The notes under the pieces were generated by a model, which was given only the letters and a program-made list of their open reading frames with translations, was not told where the DNA came from and made no database searches. From Phoronis ovalis (taxonomy: Eukaryota > Phoronida > Phoronidae): 15,821 nt of DNA. Of the stretch, positions 1-9,479 are shown piece by piece. Both the position numbers and the translations under genes were made by a program. The stretch is from assembly GCA_028565635.1 (NCBI GenBank), contig JAOXYB010018450.1, positions 1-15,821 of the forward strand. Reading direction: 5' to 3'. The number at the start of each line of letters is the position of its first letter. The stretch's first letter is position 1.

Positions 1-897
1 CTCATGTCTGGTGTGTGTACATGCGTCGTGAACAGTTGGTATGATATAATATAATATTATGCATCTGTCCAAAAAATTAAAATTGAATTTTACCTAATTT
101 ACATAATTTATATTTATACAGTTAGCATGGCATTATATAATATACTTATAACAAAAATATAATATACTTATAACAAAAAAAAAACAAAAAAAAAACTTCA
201 GAGGTTAGGTCAACCACAGTTCGTACTTATATTATAAATTAAATGTACCGGTTACATATGCTTATTAAGTTATTATGTCGGCATCATCGTTTAACAAAAT
301 TCCTTTCGGTATGCGGCTACATTATTATCCCGGGAATTTCACACAAAGTTACTCACGCTTGCAAAATCAATGCAGCGCCCAAAGTATAGCTGTAATTATA
401 CAGCATATGCGGAGCAAATCATAAAATCGCAAATCATAAAAGTTAGAATTAATGTGTTTATAAAGGGGGGGGGGGTCTTATCGTGCCCACATCATTACAT
501 TTTTTTTGGCAAACGGATGGGTCGAGGTACAGTTATGATGTTTTTGAAGGTGCTTCTGGTATCACTCGTTAGCGACAGCATAAATGTCAAGTCACTAGTG
601 AAAACATTATTAATAAACAATATCATGGTATTTTTTTGAAGTAATTCTTAATAATCAATAATTAACTTACTTTCAAGTTGATCATGAAGAATTTGGAAAA
701 AAAATGTACAAGTTAATATATTAATTTAAACAATCATAAAAGAAATGACCAAGGTCTTGAACAGACTTTTAGCTGGCAAGTAGAATGGAAATTAAAATTG
801 TATGTCATATACGCCACTCAGCATGTTACACATCTCCAGTATTATACCAGTACAACAATACGACAAATCGGGATATATACATTTTAGAATCTTGCCC
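1..897. other. AT-rich flank, no gene recognised
   Basis: No coding sequence is convincing here. The stretch holds a 22-bp tandem duplication (135-178), A-rich runs at 173-196 and an 11-base G run at 465-475. An 89-codon open frame at 370-639 crosses the G run and shows no protein-like composition. As the downstream side of the minus-strand receptor it should contain that gene's 3' UTR, but I found no canonical AATAAA on the minus strand between 640 and 897. Confidence 0.6.
135..178. repeat. 22-bp perfect tandem duplication
   Basis: Positions 135-156 and 157-178 are identical 22-mers (ATATAATATACTTATAACAA followed by AA). An A-rich run follows. This is simple local duplication in AT-rich DNA with no evident function. 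Confidence 0.85.
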
Positions 898-2031
898 CTA
901 ATTTTGCTTTCTTTTAAAAAATCCTAAAAAAGTTTCTCTAAATTGTTTATTCATTGCATTGTAGATAATGCAGTTCATTGGCGCGCTTAAATATTGGAAA
1001 AGCAAATGCACTGCGTTGAAACTATCCATGTATAATTTAAAATATATGTCAACATCGAGGTAATTATACATTTCCACCATTACAGCATACGGTATACCCG
1101 GAAGTTCAGCTAATAGACACACTCCAACGATTGCAACCAGCATCCTTGTTGTACGGTTTCTTTCAGTAATTATTCGTTGATGTGGTAGATTTTGATGCAT
1201 TACATTCGACTTTCTTATATGGCGAATAAGCAACACATTTAGAATAACCAAACTTACACATGGTATAATGTTAACAAGGGCGTATTTGACAAACTGGTAA
1301 GCGGTTATGTAGGGGTAATTAGCATCCTCTAAGAACCATTCTGTCTCATGAATTTCGCAAGTTTCAATAGTCACATTTGGATAGATGAGAGATGTACGGT
1401 TTATTTTTTGTGGCGGTTTATACATGAAGTATTCTGTAATCTCAAATGATACTCCAAAAATAAAAATAACACTTATCCATACAACTGTTCTATTCACACT
1501 TTCATTCATCTTAAGCGACCTCAATGGTTCAGAAACGTGCTTGTAACGCTGAATGGCTAGCCCAACCGTCAGCCAGATTGATACCGTGTGAAACATATAT
1601 GGTGGGAGCCATAAGACATTGTAAATTGAACACCATGTGAACGATCCCCATTCTTTGATGGGAGTAAAGGAATTTTTGTTTGGTATAGCGTAACCCATCG
1701 CGTCCATGTATATATATTCCGGTAGCCCGAAAATTCCAGTAAGCAGGTCAGCTACAGCAATGGCAAGTAAGACGGCACCAGTTGGTGTTCGCATATTCTG
1801 TTTTAGCAATGTCAGGCATATTGGCACGTGTGTGACGATGGTAATGCAGATAACAGCAGGACACATGTATGCGTAGATAACAGACATGACGGTTGTAGGG
1901 TTGTTTTTCAAGTACTGTTTATATTCGTCATCTTCGTACGAGTAATAGTCATCAAAAACAATACTTTTATTGTTTTCCCAATCTTCAACGTAGTCTGACG
2001 CATTTTGACGAATTAAATCCTCGGCATCCAT
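898..2031 (-). CDS. Rhodopsin-class neuropeptide GPCR, sex-peptide/MIP/FMRFamide-receptor-like
   Basis: An intact, intronless 377-residue seven-helix receptor. Approximate helices: TM1 50-75, TM2 84-106 (with the conserved Asp95), TM3 134-160, TM4 181-203, TM5 244-270, TM6 294-318, TM7 333-358. Cys134 and Cys225 are placed for the TM3-ECL2 disulfide. The family signatures are SIWLTVGLAIQRY at the end of TM3 (QRY instead of DRY), TTRMLVA and AELPGIPY in TM6, and APMNCIIY with NKQFRETF in TM7/helix 8. These resemble Drosophila sex peptide/myoinhibitory peptide receptors and DMSR-type FMRFamide receptors. The extracellular N-terminus is rich in Asp, Glu and Tyr (residues 26-40), suggesting possible tyrosine sulfation. 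It has N-glycosylation sequons at Asn10 and Asn21, and ECL2 has two more at Asn211 and Asn219. The start is the first ATG after in-frame leader sequence, and the N-terminal length suits the family. It would couple a neuropeptide to G proteins at the plasma membrane; the ligand cannot be read from the sequence. The class is certain, the subfamily probable. Confidence 0.9.
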   Translation of the reverse strand: MDAEDLIRQNASDYVEDWENNKSIVFDDYYSYEDDEYKQYLKNNPTTVMSVIYAYMCPAVICITIVTHVPICLTLLKQNMRTPTGAVLLAIAVADLLTGIFGLPEYIYMDAMGYAIPNKNSFTPIKEWGSFTWCSIYNVLWLPPYMFHTVSIWLTVGLAIQRYKHVSEPLRSLKMNESVNRTVVWISVIFIFGVSFEITEYFMYKPPQKINRTSLIYPNVTIETCEIHETEWFLEDANYPYITAYQFVKYALVNIIPCVSLVILNVLLIRHIRKSNVMHQNLPHQRIITERNRTTRMLVAIVGVCLLAELPGIPYAVMVEMYNYLDVDIYFKLYMDSFNAVHLLFQYLSAPMNCIIYNAMNKQFRETFLGFFKRKQN

Positions 2032-2175
2032 TTGTTGTTATATTGGAATTTACTGCTTGTATTATAACACCACTTCAACTTAGTACTGCAACCGACGTAG
2101 CAATGTCTTGAATATTGCAACAGTTCACGAGTCCCCTACTTGCAATTCTTCCTCTGAGGTTCCGGCAATTCAGAA
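2032..2175 (-). other. Candidate 5' UTR part of the receptor's coding exon, with upstream splice acceptor
   Basis: Read on the minus strand, positions 2190-2176 give a good acceptor, GATGTCTTATTTTCAG, ending at 2176. That would start a terminal exon at 2175, with about 144 nt of leader before the receptor ATG at 2031. Many animal GPCR genes with intronless coding regions have their introns in the 5' UTR. No first exon or promoter was identified, so the junction is inferred from the acceptor alone. Confidence 0.4.
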
Positions 2176-2353
2176 CTGAAAATAAGACATCAAGAACATG
2201 TATTATAAAAATATTCGCTGCAAATCAGAGAAAAACAATTGCAATAATTGTGTTTAATATGCCATAGGCAACCCAGAAATGTTATTTTAAATAGTTATAA
2301 TATGTCACTGTTTATTTTCTTTATCTGATTGCTAATTAATTACGATATAATGA

Positions 2354-2534
2354 AAAGCACGCATTATTTATGGCATGAAATAAATGTCATGTTAATGACG
2401 CTTTGAATAGGATCACAGCGTACGTAAATCGCCATCTACAGAACATTAATTTCGCGCGCAGGCTACTATTTGACGTTTATTTCGCGCCTTTAATTATAGG
2501 ACGTTTATTTCACGCCATAAATAATGCATACTTT
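2354..2534. mobile_element. Fold-back / MITE-like element with about 28-bp inverted repeats
   Basis: Positions 2361-2388 and 2500-2527 are inverted copies matching at 26 of 28 bases. Weaker similarity runs outward to about 2354 and 2534. A third, partial copy of the same motif (GACGTTTATTTCGCGCC) lies inside at 2472-2488, in direct orientation to the right arm. The interior has no coding capacity beyond a chance 61-codon frame. A short AT-rich fold-back of about 180 bp is typical of non-autonomous DNA transposon relics. No clean target-site duplication was seen, so the superfamily is not assigned. Confidence 0.6.
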
Positions 2535-3425
2535 GTGTACCATTATGATTTATTAATGATAGATAAAATAAAAGGTAAGCATAATTAATTAGATGAAGCA
2601 CTGCTGAAAATATCCTATTAAATCATAACATTTAGTTTCTATAGAATGTTTATATTACTCATTATCTAAAACAGATGTTTAAATACTTGCGCATGTGCAG
2701 AAGGTAACTTCCTGTGTAAACATTAAAATCCTATGTTCTTAATAAATAATACCAGTGCATCATAATATTTAAAAGATGGCCTTACAAGCAAATGTTTCCA
2801 CATCACAGATGTTTAAAATAATTAGATACATTATCTGTGAGTCATTTCCTTGTAAATTCCTGTTCTCTTATCATATCCTTCTTATGTTCAGCTGGGACAG
2901 AAGTGCTGAGTTTCTTTTCTGATATTTTAAATAATATGCGTTCAAAAATCACTGTTTTTTCATAAATTTGCATTACATTTGAACCTGGATCTGTGGCTTA
3001 ACATTTTCTTCAATCTTCTTAGGTGAGTTTAGACAAAAAAAAATAAAGTCATATTTAATGTAGAATATTTTTTGGATTTTTTATTTTAGTGTTGTTGACT
3101 GCATGTGTTCCTACAGTACTTGACTGTAGAGTACACTCATTGTGTTTATTTTATCTTTTAAATCTTTATGTTTTGTGCATGTAATGTTCAAATTTATTGC
3201 CTAGAATTTGCTATTAGCTATATATTGTAAATTTATTTTATTAAATTATTTATAATGGTCATGTCTGCAGGTAGTAAACATACGCATGTATATGATTTTC
3301 ATATATTATAAAGCAAATTATATATATAGTTTGTGCAGACTATGCTGTTGTAGAGTACAAACCAGGGATGAAATAAGAAAAAAAAGAATATTTAAGACCA
3401 AAACATATTCTATATAGATATAAAC
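2535..3425. other. AT-rich intergenic DNA, no gene recognised
   Basis: Stops are dense in the frames I examined. Poly-A/T runs occur near 3037-3043 and 3380. Nothing RAG1-like was recognised immediately upstream of 3426: the frame of the first relic segment opens only at 3396. The upstream end of the RAG1-like relic may nevertheless lie here in unrecognisable form. Confidence 0.5.
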
Positions 3426-4129
3426 ATGTACTATAGTATAGAAATTAATACTGATATTGATAGTAAGCATCCAGACAAAATATGTGCAAAGTGTTACAGC
3501 TACCTTAGGAATCTTAAACTTCAGGAAAGTCCATCAGTAGAAAAGCTGGAGGAAGCCAGAAAGTTCGGACAAATGTCTAATACTTTTTTAATAACAGTGC
3601 ATTTAGAGAGGGTAAAATAGAAGATTGTAGTATTTGCATGCTATTTCACAGTATTACTAAGATAGGGGCTACGGGACACTCACAGAGGCACAGACTGTTT
3701 AATAAAATTTCTCATGCCATAAGTCTCTACCATTTGACGTTACATCAGTTGATATATTTACTCATTTGGATATTAATCAAAAATGTATTAGTTATGACAC
3801 ATTTTCATTCAATAAGTTAAAAGAAAGTGAAAAAAATAATTTAACGTGTCCAATATGTCATTTGATTTATAATCCAAAATCAGTGGTACTTCCAAAATGT
3901 GAACATGTTTTTTGTTCGATCTGTTTGTCAAAAAGGATGACTGATGTATTCCGTGTCCATTCTGCAAAGAGGATTTTGCCTTTGGTGATGTTAGGAAAAT
4001 AGACAGGGGGTTTAAAAATATTATATTGTCATTACCTGTTGAATGTACAGTACTATTTGCAATTTAGAAGGGGAACTAGAGAATATGATAGGCCACATGT
4101 GTGTTAACCAGGATATGAATATACACTAA
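3426..4129 (+). pseudogene. Decayed RAG1 N-terminal-region-like gene (zinc motifs plus RING), several frameshifts
   Basis: Five consecutive segments in shifting frames read as one zinc-rich protein. (A) 3426-3617 carries KHPDKICAKCYSYLRNL. (B) 3617 to about 3705 carries EDCSICMLFH and a basic GHSQRHR. (C) About 3706-3940 leads into a RING: CPIC at 3847-3858, then 13 residues, Cys-x-His (3898-3906), HVFC and SIC. (D) 3945-4064 supplies the last pair, CPFC at 3954-3965, and FKNIILSLPVECT. (E) 4058-4129 carries CNLEGELENMIGHMC. The order His-Pro/Cys-x2-Cys, Cys-x2-Cys plus basic stretch, C3HC4 RING, then a (hydrophobic)-Pro-Val-x-Cys zinc finger is that of the RAG1 non-core N-terminal region, where the RING acts as a ubiquitin ligase. 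RAG1-N-like mobile sequences (N-RAG-TP) are known in Aplysia. No RAG1/Transib catalytic core follows. The junctions between segments are too close for introns, so this is a broken copy. A TRAF- or TRIM-like RING origin is the alternative. Confidence 0.68.
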
Positions 4130-4710
4130 TCCATGTCCGGGTACATTAACCGTCATGCAGCTATAACTCTATCACTCATGGCTAATTCAGCGTAGCCGCA
4201 TTAAATATTCGTCAATCTAATGTTACAAATAATTTTAAGATACAAAAAATGAAATGTAATATTGATTTGCTTATATAATTTCCATCCTCTCATTACAAAT
4301 GTGTAGCCATACTATCTGTATTTATCCCCGTATGCAATATTATTTAATAGAATGACGGATGACTCAGTCAATCAGTAGCAACGAAAACCCGTGATGACTT
4401 AAAACCATAATTTATATTTTACTAAAAGATATGGAAAAAAATGTGAAATGCATTGATTTCAGCAAGATATGTAGTTACTTGACTACATGTGTTTATTGTA
4501 AATCCGTGAACGTTAGGATTGTGCTTGACTGATCGCTTTTGAAAGTTTTTTTGTTTTGTTTAAGTTAAAAACAGTTGAAAATCAAAAATGCTTACAATGT
4601 GATATACAATTAGCAACACAAATAAAACTTATAAAATCTTGTTACTAATTACGTCTGTGTGTATTTTTTAAAGTTCAGACTTTACACAATCTTGACGTTT
4701 GACCAAGTCT
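4130..4710. other. Intergenic DNA, no gene recognised
   Basis: AT-rich sequence after the RAG1-like relic. No catalytic-core-like frame, inverted repeat or tandem repeat was recognised. It could include the decayed remainder of the same mobile element. Confidence 0.45.
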
Positions 4711-4720
4711 CCATATATGG
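4711..4720. promoter_or_regulatory. Perfect CArG box (SRF/MADS-box consensus)
   Basis: CCATATATGG matches the CC(A/T)6GG serum response factor consensus exactly and is palindromic. It lies 58 bp before the ATG of the small candidate exon at 4778. A single 10-bp match in AT-rich DNA can occur by chance, so occupancy is not implied. Confidence 0.35.
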
Positions 4721-4777
4721 TGGCAAAAATCAAATGACGAGCAAAAAAAAACAACAGTTTGTTCTTATTCTTTTAAA

Positions 4778-4871
4778 ATGGATGTTAAACGTGTTTATAG
4801 AAAACTAAACATTAATCCCCAAAATGCTTACGTAATAGAACCAGAACAGCGTGTGTATTATCCGTTATTAT
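4778..4871 (+). CDS. Possible small first coding exon, gene unknown
   Basis: An ATG in good context (AAAATGG) opens a 31-codon frame of varied, protein-like composition, with MDVKRVYRKLNINPQN at its N-terminus. It ends at a consensus donor, TTAT|GTAAGT, after 4871 (phase 1). Without splicing the frame stops after 42 codons. A CArG box and AT-rich motifs lie upstream. No homologous family was recognised, and no later exon of matching phase was identified before the coactosin-like gene. It could be chance. Confidence 0.22.
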
Positions 4872-4906
4872 GTAAGTGGACCATAACATTTTCTCTAGCA
4901 GTCTGA

Positions 4907-5770
4907 CATAATTCAATATAGAAATCGTAACATCATAATGCAATCTTTATAGAACAGGATTACGGATAAAAATATTAAAGTACACATTATTGACATAGAC
5001 AGTATTATTTATTGATTCTTGATTATTATAAGTACTAATATCAAATTATTACAAAAAAGCTATCAAGTTTTGTAAGCAGTTAACCGCCAAGAAATGGGTT
5101 AGGACATAATTGCCGCGTAATCGACAATGAACGTAAACTGAACACACTTTTCGGAAACTGGTATGTTTGATTCCAAAAACAAAATTCAAACCATTTTTAC
5201 GTAACTTTTTTCATTTATTCAGAGCAGACTATGATAATAATAAATCGTAATTTGAATTCCCTTAAATACAGCAAATTTTAACTGAGTCATTATCTTGAAA
5301 TATGTGACTGTGTACACGGATTAGCGTAATGTGTCAGATATGCGCACAGCAGGAACTCAAGTCTGCTCTTTTGAAGACCGTTTGTTCAAATAGGTTTAGT
5401 GTATAATATGACATTTATTCTGAATTTAAGAGAAAAATGTCTACTTAAAAATTCGGTAACCTATTCAGTGAGAAATTTTAAAAATTTCTAAAAAAGCAAA
5501 GGCATGGGAGGCACAAATATAAAATTATCACTCAATTAATCAAGTAATATAGCTCTAAACTAAAAATACTTCTGACCTATAAAGGACAACTAGTAGGCAG
5601 TTTGAGAAAGATTAATTCAGTAATTTAAAATGTATTGCAGCAAAGCTACAGCAAACACATTGAGATATTAAGGAATATTTGTAGGCACTTTTAGCAGGAT
5701 GCATTCAGTAGTTTGAAATTTATGGTAAAAAAGCTATCCATTTTTGAGAGAAAATGGCGAATTTTAAAAT
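4907..5770. other. Intergenic AT-rich DNA, no gene recognised
   Basis: No ORF with protein-like composition. Short self-similar AT-rich motifs such as AAATTTTAAAAATTTCTAAA near 5472 are present. Stop codons are frequent. Confidence 0.5.
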
Positions 5771-5771
5771 G

Positions 5772-6205
5772 TTGCTACTTTCCACAGTGTCAGGTACTAT
5801 TTTTTCTCAGTGTAAAGAGCTATATATCATAAATGACTAGTTTGTCACAAATGATATTCTTAACACATGTAAAAACTTGGTAAACTATTAATTATATACC
5901 TATATTTGTTATGAGGAACTTGAAAATGCACTTTGCTCTGTTATGTTCTGCAAGTTTTTCTCCTCGACTGAAAAAATCACAGCCATGGAGAGACACAACC
6001 ATACAAAATTATTTCTCAACTTTAAGTTTTGCTACTTTCAGAGTGCCAGAGATGCCAACCCCTGAAGAATTGAAACAGGGAGATTTAAGTCGTGGCGCCC
6101 GAATTAAAGGGCTACTCGGTGCGGCGCCCGGAGGGTCCCCTTAATTTTTTGTAATTTTTGATGCATTTTCCTGCAATCTAGAGCATTTTAAATACAAATT
6201 TTGAA
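5772..6205. repeat. Composite dispersed-repeat fragments including a GC-rich block
   Basis: TTGCTACTTTCCACAGTGTCAG at 5772-5793 recurs in diverged form at 6028-6049. A strikingly GC-rich block at about 6091-6140 carries GGCGCCCG twice (6094-6101 and 6123-6130, 29 bp apart). It is followed by TTCCTGCAATCT at about 6169-6180, which recurs near 10808 inside the coactosin-like gene. The abrupt change of base composition and the shared fragment point to inserted repetitive DNA. The 77-codon frame over this block (5911-6144) looks incidental. Confidence 0.5.
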
Positions 6206-7067
6206 TTTTCAATAGTCCCTAAAATATCAATGATCAAAAGCAAAGTTTTATTTTTATTTTTTCACTTAAGAGATATCCAGGCGCGGATACAAGGGGTTTA
6301 CCACCGTTTTCTAGAACACGGTCACGAAATTTCTGCGCGAAAACATTACCTGAAGACCCTATGAAAATCAGGTTTCTTGTTTCTTGGCAAACAGTCGAAG
6401 GTTCCTGACCGTTTTCCTCGACTATGTTCCTCGTTTGCTTTAACCTGTATGACCTTATTTTAATTTATTTAAATGTACTGGCTATAATATATTAATCAGT
6501 GTTCATACTACATGTATTCAATAATCCCGCATACGAAATATAATGCGCCTCTTTAACAGCATTAGCACCCGCATTAGCAACTGTAGGATAATAAAGCTTT
6601 AATATCATTTCGGTGAAACGCACGGGATTAAAATGATCGGATGCGTGAAATTGAAATAACAATTACAAATAATTGGGTGTTTTGTCACGAGTCTAAAATA
6701 AACTCAAATATATCTTACAGATGGCACAAACATTATATTATTGTGTTAGAACATAACGTAACATGACATATGATGTTCTTTTTTGAAAACAAATATCTCA
6801 AATGTTATAAAAATGGGAAATAACATAGAAATAACAAATTTAAATATACGGACGGAGCGAGCGAAAACTTATCTTCTGATAAAAATCAAGATCCAAGAAT
6901 TAATCTCAGCTTCCGACACTGTAGCCATCTCTCAGTCACAGCTTCTCTAAATAGAGGATACAGTTTCCCTGGAGTAAGAAATACACGGTCCATTGCTAGT
7001 GTTCTTATAGCTTTTGCTTTCACGTGATTCTAGTTATACATTTTGCAGATCTGAGAATAATTTTATG
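6206..7067. other. Intergenic DNA, no gene recognised
   Basis: A slightly richer segment at 6285-6430 (CCACCGTTTTC, GACCGTTTTCCTCGAC) looks repeat-derived. The rest is AT-rich with dense stops. No RNA gene was seen. Confidence 0.45.
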
Positions 7068-7117
7068 ATTTAATATAGATGAGATAGGGGTAATTTAATA
7101 TAGATGATATAGGGGTA
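7068..7117. repeat. 25-bp tandem pair
   Basis: 7068-7092 and 7093-7117 are adjacent copies differing at one base (GATGAGATAGGGG against GATGATATAGGGG). This is a recent local duplication. Confidence 0.85.
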
Positions 7118-7930
7118 ATACATGTGATAATAGAAATTTACCAATTGCATGAATATTTCACCCAAAATTCTTGTTTCATAATTATTATTTAATTTTTTTT
7201 AAATAACATTTTTTTATTTTTTACAATTAGAAAAAAATTAAAATATTTGTTTTCAACGTTTTTAAAAGAAAAAAAATTAAAACGTCTCAAATATGTAATC
7301 TTAATAAATCTGAAGTTTTGTCGATGTGTCTTAACACAAAATTAAATAGTTAATAAACAAGTACAAGTATGCAAATATCAAACACCTGAGATGGTAAGGA
7401 TCCATGCAGTTTGTTACATATACAGCTATGCGTGTTTAGGTCATGAAATTGCTATTTCTAAATGGTGATGACTTGGTGGGAAGAAAGGACGCTAATTTAG
7501 AAGTCGGTCACAACTTTGCTTTGTATCCACGCCTGGATGATGGTATAATTTATTCTCGTATCACACAATTACTAGTGTCAAATCCTTTACATTTAAGTTT
7601 TTTTCTGAATTCTTGTTTAATAACGAATACTATGGCATACAGAGTATACAGAACTCAATAGTAAAACTAATCAACAGTTGTAACAATTAACAAAATATTT
7701 ACTGCAGTGAACAAAAAAATTAATACTTTTTATGCCTTCTGCGAAGCTCTACGAAATAAATATAATATATACTAAATAATAAAGATACAACGGTCTATAC
7801 CCTTCGTTATTGTTTATAAATAGATCGTAACACTGTGAAATCGGAACCTGATAAAGTTTATTCACATTATATGTATCATCCCGTTTTTTTTCTAAGTTTT
7901 TCGACAATAAAAAAATTGGTTGCCCTAAAA
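7118..7930. other. Low-complexity A/T tracts and intergenic DNA
   Basis: 7180-7285 is dominated by A and T homopolymers. A 72-codon open frame at 7443-7661 has no start context, splice signals or recognisable motif and is not called as a gene. Confidence 0.45.
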
Positions 7931-7986
7931 ACCGGGAGATTTGGACTTACAACAGGTCGGGAGACGTGGTCCAAAACCGGGAGACT
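7931..7986. repeat. Cluster of three CGGGAGA motifs (repeat fragment)
   Basis: ACCGGGAGA, GTCGGGAGA and ACCGGGAGA occur within about 55 bp (near 7931, 7956 and 7976), each followed by a short AT/GT spacer. The block is more GC-rich than its surroundings and looks like the end of a dispersed repeat. Confidence 0.4.
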
Positions 7987-8144
7987 CGAAAAAGGCGCAG
8001 CTTTGGCTTTTTAGAATGATAGAGACGATATTTTCTTTACTTATAAAAGTTATTCTGAAATATCATAAAGGCGATATCACGCATCTAATATGATATTCTT
8101 GGCCAGTATATTAAAGCGATTGCCAGTACCGCATTATCACATAG

Positions 8145-8480
8145 TCATATGTCCAACACGATGATATTCAATGATATTGTGATATTCTACTAGTAGCCTT
8201 TTAGCGAAATGTATGTAAGACGGAGAATCTATACTAGACTAGTACGCCCGGATAGTACGATAATGCAGATGGCCTTATGGACAACACGATTATCATGATA
8301 TTCAATGATATTGTGATATTCTATTAGTAACCTCCTAGCGGTATATATATATGTTAGACGGAGAAACTAGACAGTAACATAATGACAGATGGCCGTATGG
8401 ACAACACGATTATCATGATATTCTGGCAATGATATTATGATATGCTACTAGTAGCCTCCTAGTGGTATAAATATATACTG
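8145..8480. repeat. Three-copy tandem repeat, unit about 120-128 bp
   Basis: Landmarks recur in order: (T)ATG..CAACACG at about 8147, 8276 and 8396; GATATTC then ATGATATTNTGATAT; TAGTA(G/A)CC then TAGCG/TAGTGG; and GACGGAGAA in copies 1 and 2. Copies 2 and 3 are 120 bp apart and copies 1 and 2 about 128 bp apart. Copy 3 is interrupted by a small CTGG insertion and fades after about 8480. It resembles a short satellite array or the internal repeat of a mobile element. Confidence 0.8.
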
Positions 8481-9479
8481 TCAGTATTTCAAAACCGGAA
8501 GTAAAAAGTAGGTCAAGGAAGTACTTTTAATCCGGTAAGTCGAGTTTTTGTATGCCTTCCACGTCTGCACATTTAGTCATATTTTAATGATTAGCAGCTG
8601 ATCAAAGATACAAATAATTTTTAAGAACGTATTGAATATGATTATTTTAATCGTTATGAAGGAAATAGTAAGCTTATTTTGACGCAGATGAACCAAAATC
8701 ATTGATGATTGACTGTGGTAAAGTGCCCTACCCACTTTACTTACTACTTTATAGTTATACAGTTAATATTCGTAAACACTCCTTTCGGTATTAGAGAAAT
8801 AAGATGTTTACCCTAGTGGCACAAGGCGATACTGCCTTCATTGCAAACTGTAATTTGGTAAGAAACGGTTCGTGGCTTAGTGTGCAATGGTTTCATATAC
8901 TGATTAAAGGTTGACTATAAGATTGGGAAGTTATATTAAATGCTTGGGTCCTGGCCCATAAATCACTTGAACCAGGTGGTCAAGACGTTATTCACTGGCA
9001 TTGATTTGAGTCTCTGATAACCCTAAAAATACGTGTAACCAGACCTGTCAAGTCTTTTGCATTTTGGCTGAGAGTCGAACATTTTCCTCTCCCCTTGATC
9101 GCATCTTCACGCAAACTTCGAACGCTAAATCTAAAATGACGCACGAAATGCAAGCAAATGAGCCAGTATTTCAAAATTTTCTGAAGGCCTTAAGCGGGCC
9201 TTGACCACAGGCTTTCCACACCTGCAATGCCTTGACACATGATCTCACTATCTCACCCATGTTCATCATTCTAACATGACAACTCCGTTTTTTCTTATTT
9301 TCACATATCCTGCACGTTTGGATATTACTGATGTTTTACAGTTATTACTAGATGCATGAACCTCATACTTGGTCTTGGGTCATGACTCAGAGAGTATCTG
9401 GACTGTGATATCATTCGGTAGGAATTACATAGATTTCCAAGTTTGAGCACTTTCACTGTAATTGGCAATGTAAGATCCA
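8481..9479. other. Intergenic DNA, no gene recognised
   Basis: A perfect 8-bp hairpin stem lies at 8718-8740 (GTAAAGTG / CACTTTAC, 7-nt loop). The minus strand has a 60-codon frame at 8992-9174 with no recognised motif. Base composition rises towards 9000-9300, which may mean repeat or relic sequence, but nothing could be assigned. Confidence 0.4.

Noticed and set aside
370-639. 89-codon plus-strand frame as a gene
   Set aside because: It crosses an 11-base G run and low-complexity sequence, with no recognisable domain.
2403-2588. 61-codon plus-strand frame
   Set aside because: It lies over the fold-back element and its composition reflects the repeated motif.
3766-4002. Intact small RING-finger protein (E3 ligase)
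   Set aside because: The final Cys pair (CPFC, 3954-3965) is in another frame and the upstream motifs are in yet others, so the RING cannot be completed from this single frame.
7443-7661. 72-codon plus-strand frame as a gene
   Set aside because: No motif, splice signal or supporting context; consistent with chance.
9062-9082. tRNA B-box-like GTTCGACTCTCAG on the minus strand (possible SINE)
   Set aside because: No A box or cloverleaf was found at the right distance, and no SINE tail.
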